From positions 1 through 46,116 of IMG/VR virus record IMGVR_UViG_3300030943_000039: a DNA stretch of 46,116 nucleotides; one strand, 5' to 3'. Source of the DNA: a virus. Positions 42,944 to 46,116 of the stretch are shown here, piece after piece. Made by a program: the position numbers and the translations under genes. Each line of letters opens with the position of its first letter. The stretch's first letter is position 1. The notes under the pieces are model-generated. The model was not told the DNA's origin. It saw only the letters and a list, made by a program, of their open reading frames with translations, and ran no database searches.

Positions 42944-43309
42944 TTACCCCGGGGCGCCAACCGTCGGCAGCGCTTTGAAGTCGGCGGGAGTTTTGGGCGC
43001 GGAACCGTCGGCGGCTTCCATGCCCGACGCGACCGCGTCGGGGTCCTCTTTGCGGTTGTCAACCTGCATAAAGCCGTCGTTGACAAAGCGCTGAAACGAA
43101 TCGAGCACCTGGGGGTGGGTCGTCAGCCACAGGTAATCGTCGTCGCTAATCTGCGTCGCTACGCCGCGGGGCGTAATGAGCTGCTTGGTCGCGCAATTGG
43201 CGCCACCGCGAATTACGACCCGGCGCTTGACTTGCGGAATGCTGTTTTCCGGCGCCGGGTGGTACTCTTCGAAAGCAACGTCGGTCGAGACGGTCGAGTA
43301 AACGTACAT
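42944..43309 (-). CDS. Head-associated protein of unknown fold (121 aa)
   Basis: 121 residues. The N-terminal beta-rich part has PQVKRRVVIRGGANCATKQL and a central ISDDDYLWLTTHPQVLDSFQ. It is acidic and Ala/Pro-rich at the C-terminus. It lies between the capsid-adjacent protein and the DUF4054 adaptor, three bases from each neighbour. Probably a virion protein by position. Confidence 0.65.
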   Translation of the reverse strand: MYVYSTVSTDVAFEEYHPAPENSIPQVKRRVVIRGGANCATKQLITPRGVATQISDDDYLWLTTHPQVLDSFQRFVNDGFMQVDNRKEDPDAVASGMEAADGSAPKTPADFKALPTVGAPG

Positions 43310-43312
43310 GGG

Positions 43313-43738
43313 CTATCCCTTGGGCTTGGGGGTCAACAGGGCGGCTTTTTCATCTTCGCTTGCAGCGCCCATCATGGCGTCACGTTCGGCTTCGGGCAAG
43401 GGCGCAACGTCAGCCACAAACGCGTCAAGCGCAGCAATGCGCGCGGCGTAGGCTTTGGCCTTTTCGCCCTCGCGCCGGTCCCAGACAGAGACGGTCGGGG
43501 CGATAAACCCGGGCAGGTTTGGCGAGTCATCCTCGGTCAAGGCGTCGTCAACTACCACAACGTGGCCGCCCGCCTCGTGACGCTGAAAAAGCGGGTTGCC
43601 GCGCAAGCGGTCAAGCTGGCCGGGCGTGACGTTGTTGTCGCCCGGCGCAAGCTCAATCGTCTCAGTCGGGAACGGCGCTTCGTTGCTTGCGGGGTGGGTG
43701 TAGGCGACACGAGTCGGCAAGTGGGAATGGACGCGCAT
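43313..43738 (-). CDS. Head-associated protein (141 aa)
   Basis: 141 residues from ATG 43738; frames extending to 43801 would cross the putative hairpin after the capsid gene. It starts with RVHSHLPTRVAYTHPASNEA, contains NNVTPGQLDRLRGNPLFQRH and a helical Ala/Glu-rich C-terminal half (AYAARIAALDAFVADVAPLP). Some phages have similar small proteins directly after the major capsid gene. Role unknown. Confidence 0.65.
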   Translation of the reverse strand: MRVHSHLPTRVAYTHPASNEAPFPTETIELAPGDNNVTPGQLDRLRGNPLFQRHEAGGHVVVVDDALTEDDSPNLPGFIAPTVSVWDRREGEKAKAYAARIAALDAFVADVAPLPEAERDAMMGAASEDEKAALLTPKPKG

Positions 43739-43759
43739 GTTAGGCCTCTTAAAATTATG

Positions 43760-43786
43760 GCGGCCGACCTTGGAAACCGACCGCCT
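43760..43786 (-). terminator. Hairpin after major capsid gene (weak terminator or attenuator)
   Basis: On the minus strand GGCGG-T-CGG pairs with CCG/GCCGCC-type sequence around a short loop with one mismatch, and ATAATTTT follows. It would reduce, not stop, transcription from the abundant capsid gene into the downstream neck genes. Confidence 0.35.
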
Positions 43787-43806
43787 AAAGCACTGCGGCA
43801 TAGGGT

Positions 43807-45000
43807 CTAGGCGAACAGTTTACGCACGACGGCATAGGGGCGTTTGAGGTACGCGCCGGCCGAAGCCATCGTGTAGTCCTCTTCTAAGCCCTTGACCATT
43901 TGCTGCACTCCGAGCACCCGGAAGCGGGTCGGAACGGCGTGCAGCCACACGCGCTTGTCGTCGGTCGACGCGGTATCGTCCACCGACTCGGCGTACATCA
44001 CCGCGACACTCGCGCCGCCGACCGCATTGGTCAGCTCGGGGGCGTCGACAACGCGCACCTTGGAGTAGGCCTTACTCAGCCACTCGCTGACGGACTGCCC
44101 GCTTCCGTTGGTCGCCGTGGTCGACAGGTAATCGACTTGGTCGGACGGGACGGCCAGCGTAATAGCCGTCTTCTGCGGATCGATCGTTGCGCCGGACTGC
44201 GACCGGAGCGTGGAAATCATGAGCCGGATATCGGCGCAAATTTCCTGGAAAGTCTTGAGCGCCCACGCCCTCGAACCGCTCGCGCCCGCGGGGAACTGCC
44301 CGGCCGCCGGCAGGTTGGGGTCGTTGAGGAAACCGTACGTCCGATTGAGGCCGCTGTTGTAGCCGTAGAAACCGATCGAATTGCGGTCAATTTCCAGCTG
44401 CAACGCCGCGCTGCCGCGCTTCTCTTCGGCGTCGTTAATCTTGATGCGCGAGGCACGGGCGGCGTCCAGAATACCGGAACGCATGCCCTGTTCGATACGG
44501 ACGATGGTTCGGCGTTCCCACGTCGCATTGTAGCCGGACAGCGGCACGTTGCCCAAATCGCTGTAAAGCTGCGACTTGGCCAGCGGCTCTTTGATGCCCT
44601 GCACAATCTCTTCGTCTTCCCAGGCGCCGACCGTCGCCACGCCGATAAGCTCGTCAATTTTGCGGGCTTGCGTGATGACGGAAATAAAGCCGGGAAGCCA
44701 ATTTTGCAGGAACTGAATCGGCGTCAAGACGCTGGCCGTCGTGAGCGGCGCAACCGGCGTGGCGTCCATGGCGTAGCCTAGGCGGCGGCCGGCGACGGCC
44801 CATGCCGCCAGATTGTCGGCGTCGTCAAAGCCCTGAATACCGAGCATGTACAGCCCGGGCAGGACATCCGATAGCGCGGGGAGCTTTTGCGCATCCGCAA
44901 GAGCGTCCATCGCGCACATAAACGGCAAAATGCCCTTGCCGTTCGAACCGCGGGGGCCGATGGCGCCGAATTCGGGCGAGGCGTTGGATTGGCGAATCAT
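43807..45000 (-). CDS. Major capsid protein (DUF2184 family)
   Basis: 397 residues. SVLTPIQFLQNWLPGFISVI, ARKIDELIGVATVGAWEDEE, GYNATWERRTIVRIEQGMRS and AARASRIKINDAEEKRGSAA are typical of DUF2184 HK97-fold capsid proteins. Later NSIGFYGYNSGLNRTYGFLN, then a P-domain-like C-terminal half ending SAGAYLKRPYAVVRKLFA. It forms the capsid shell. Preceded by the cement protein gene and followed by a hairpin. Confidence 0.92.
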   Translation of the reverse strand: MIRQSNASPEFGAIGPRGSNGKGILPFMCAMDALADAQKLPALSDVLPGLYMLGIQGFDDADNLAAWAVAGRRLGYAMDATPVAPLTTASVLTPIQFLQNWLPGFISVITQARKIDELIGVATVGAWEDEEIVQGIKEPLAKSQLYSDLGNVPLSGYNATWERRTIVRIEQGMRSGILDAARASRIKINDAEEKRGSAALQLEIDRNSIGFYGYNSGLNRTYGFLNDPNLPAAGQFPAGASGSRAWALKTFQEICADIRLMISTLRSQSGATIDPQKTAITLAVPSDQVDYLSTTATNGSGQSVSEWLSKAYSKVRVVDAPELTNAVGGASVAVMYAESVDDTASTDDKRVWLHAVPTRFRVLGVQQMVKGLEEDYTMASAGAYLKRPYAVVRKLFA

Positions 45001-45016
45001 AGCGGTTTGGTCCTTC

Positions 45017-45520
45017 TTAATTCGTCAGCTTGACGACGCCGATGCCAGCACCGGTGAGGTTGAAACGCGAAATGGTCGCGTTCGGAATGTTCACGTCGCC
45101 ACCTGCCGCTGCGCCGCCGGGGGCGTGCGTGGTGATTGCGCCCGTTGCGACTGTGTAGTCCACGAGGTCGCCGACTTGGCAGGCCGCGGGGAGCGACACG
45201 AGCAACTCGCCCATCGTCACAAACTCGCCCGGGGTGTACTGCGGCAAGTCCAGTGACGCCGCCAGCGGGCCCCCCGCCGTCGTGCCGCGAAGGGCGTAGA
45301 CCTTGGGGTTGGCCAAGATGCCATAGAACGGAGTGCCCGCGGTGATCGTACCGCCGACGATGCAATGGCCGTCGGCGCCGGCAACCTGCGTAAAGGCGTA
45401 ACCAACCGTATTGGGACCGACGGAGTCGATGATGCCGGGTTGCGCCCGCGACGGGCCGTCGAGATAAAGCGTGCCGATGCTGCCGATACCGAGCGCCGCG
45501 CGCACTGTGGACTGGACCAT
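45017..45520 (-). CDS. Capsid cement/decoration-type structural protein
   Basis: 167 residues, almost entirely beta-predicted and Gly/Thr/Ala-rich: LGIGSIGTLYLDGPSRAQPG, YAFTQVAGADGHCIVGGTIT, QYTPGEFVTMGELLVSLPAA and GDLVDYTVATGAITTHAPGG. This resembles the structural cement proteins that sit between DUF2213 and DUF2184 capsid genes in other phages. It would stabilise the mature capsid surface. GAGC-type weak ribosome site upstream. Confidence 0.8.
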   Translation of the reverse strand: MVQSTVRAALGIGSIGTLYLDGPSRAQPGIIDSVGPNTVGYAFTQVAGADGHCIVGGTITAGTPFYGILANPKVYALRGTTAGGPLAASLDLPQYTPGEFVTMGELLVSLPAACQVGDLVDYTVATGAITTHAPGGAAAGGDVNIPNATISRFNLTGAGIGVVKLTN

Positions 45521-45535
45521 AGTAAAAAGCTCCTA

Positions 45536-46116
45536 TTAGACCGCGGACGACGTGAGGTAGGCGGCGACCGGCGATTTGCCCGGCTTACGCTGTGCCGAAT
45601 CGAGCGCAAAAACATTGCTACGATTGGCGGGGGTGCGGCAGTGCAGGTAGGCGTTAACGGCGGCGACTTCTTGGCCCGCGGCGACGCCCGGGATGCCGAG
45701 GGTCTTAACGCCGTATGCGGCGACTTCCGCGGTGGTCATTTGGGCGGCGTCGAAAGCCCCAACGAAACCAGACAGTTTGCCGGCGAGCGCATCGCGCGCG
45801 GCAACTTCGGCCAGAAGGGCTTTCGCATCCAGGGCCTTCGGCGCCTTGGAAAAATTGGCAATTGTGGCCTCCGCGGCCTTAAGCCGGGCGTCCATGCCGC
45901 TCAGGCATTTGGCGTCGACGGCGGGAGCGGCCGGGGCGGCAACGCCCTTCTTTTTCATCTGCGGTTTGCCAAAGGCGTCCATGACGGCCTTGCCTTCCGC
46001 ATCGAGAACCGGCTCCATATCTTCGTCTTCGGCGGGCGGCACGACTTCGTCACCGTCCGGCTCGCCCGACAAGCCCTTGATTGCTTCGGCCAGTTTGGTC
46101 AGCACCGGGAGCATTC
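45536..46116 (-). CDS. DUF2213 prohead protein, C-terminal part (5' end cut by window edge)
   Basis: The frame is open to base 46116 and stops at 45536, giving the C-terminal 193 residues: an acidic Pro-rich start (DEVVPPAEDEDMEPVLD), the same helical region as the left-end copy (KCLSGMDARLKAAEATIANF), and a unique end (RKPGKSPVAAYLTSSAV). Compared with the left-end copy it has about 25 base differences and a 9-base in-frame deletion in the Ala-rich segment. It is either the missing 3' end of the left gene in a circular genome, or a second allele or tandem copy. Confidence 0.82.
   Translation of the reverse strand, partial: MLPVLTKLAEAIKGLSGEPDGDEVVPPAEDEDMEPVLDAEGKAVMDAFGKPQMKKKGVAAPAAPAVDAKCLSGMDARLKAAEATIANFSKAPKALDAKALLAEVAARDALAGKLSGFVGAFDAAQMTTAEVAAYGVKTLGIPGVAAGQEVAAVNAYLHCRTPANRSNVFALDSAQRKPGKSPVAAYLTSSAV

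Noticed and set aside
42635-43810. Long plus-strand open frame (391 codons) opposite the neck genes
   Set aside because: Arg/Gly-rich, no motif, fully antisense to well-supported virion genes; a shadow frame of GC-rich DNA. The same applies to 43900-44781 and 3320-3811.
1-46116. Lysogeny module (integrase, CI-like repressor, excisionase)
   Set aside because: No recombinase catalytic pattern or CI-type HTH was seen; the TetR-like and GcrA proteins alone do not establish a temperate lifestyle.

Overview
The window reads as an almost complete, GC-rich genome of a contractile-tailed bacteriophage (Caudoviricetes, myovirus). Virion genes include small and large terminase, a DUF1073-type portal, a Mu F/SPP1 gp7-like minor head protein, a DUF2213 prohead protein, a DUF2184-type major capsid protein, a DUF3383 sheath, a DUF3277 tube, a tape measure and a baseplate set. 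The likely host is an alphaproteobacterium: the phage carries a homologue of GcrA, a cell-cycle regulator known from that class. No integrase or CI-like repressor was recognised. The first ~530 bases and the last ~520 bases are two ~95% identical but not identical copies of the same stretch of the DUF2213 gene. The simplest reading is a circularly permuted or terminally redundant genome of about 45.6 kb, assembled from a mixed phage population and opened inside that gene.

Layout. Late genes are all on the minus strand. From a divergent, AT-rich regulatory gap (9264-9617) they run leftward: terS, terL, a few accessory and fibre-like proteins, portal, a methylase-like protein, minor head protein and DUF2213. 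They then wrap to the right end: cement protein, major capsid protein, head completion and neck proteins (with a beta-class DNA methyltransferase inserted), sheath, tube, tail assembly chaperone with a GGGAAAG -1 frameshift, tape measure, baseplate, DUF2612 and tail fibre. The block ends in a lysis cassette (M15-like endolysin, XhlA-like protein with an A8 frameshift site, holin-like protein, lipoprotein) and a terminator near 28.97 kb.

Early genes lie on the plus strand from 9618 to 28952. They start with two zinc-knuckle proteins and a large secreted-type beta-helix (tailspike-like) protein. Then comes a superfamily II helicase split by an intein, followed by many small genes coupled by ATGA/GTGA overlaps (DUF4406, VRR-NUC nuclease, MazG-like, TetR-like HTH). 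The rest is a replication module: primase-helicase, DUF2800 nuclease, DUF2815 protein, family A DNA polymerase and a SLOG-fold protein. A short minus-strand cassette (gcrA, a tiny membrane protein and two small Cys-rich proteins) interrupts this block at 15.55-16.55 kb.

The standout is the helicase intein (13415-14308). It sits exactly inside the DECH (Walker B) box. It contains a complete 214-codon Vsr/EDxHD-type homing endonuclease gene (13656-14300) in the +1 frame relative to the helicase, with its own ribosome-binding site, while the intein frame stays open across the same DNA. Splicing and homing functions are therefore written on top of each other in two frames rather than fused in one. 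A second system-level feature is a family of TTGAC-N6-GTCAA palindromes, often overlapping the -35 region, in front of the helicase, gcrA/16605, 22000 and 28378 genes and in late-region gaps. It looks like a phage regulon.
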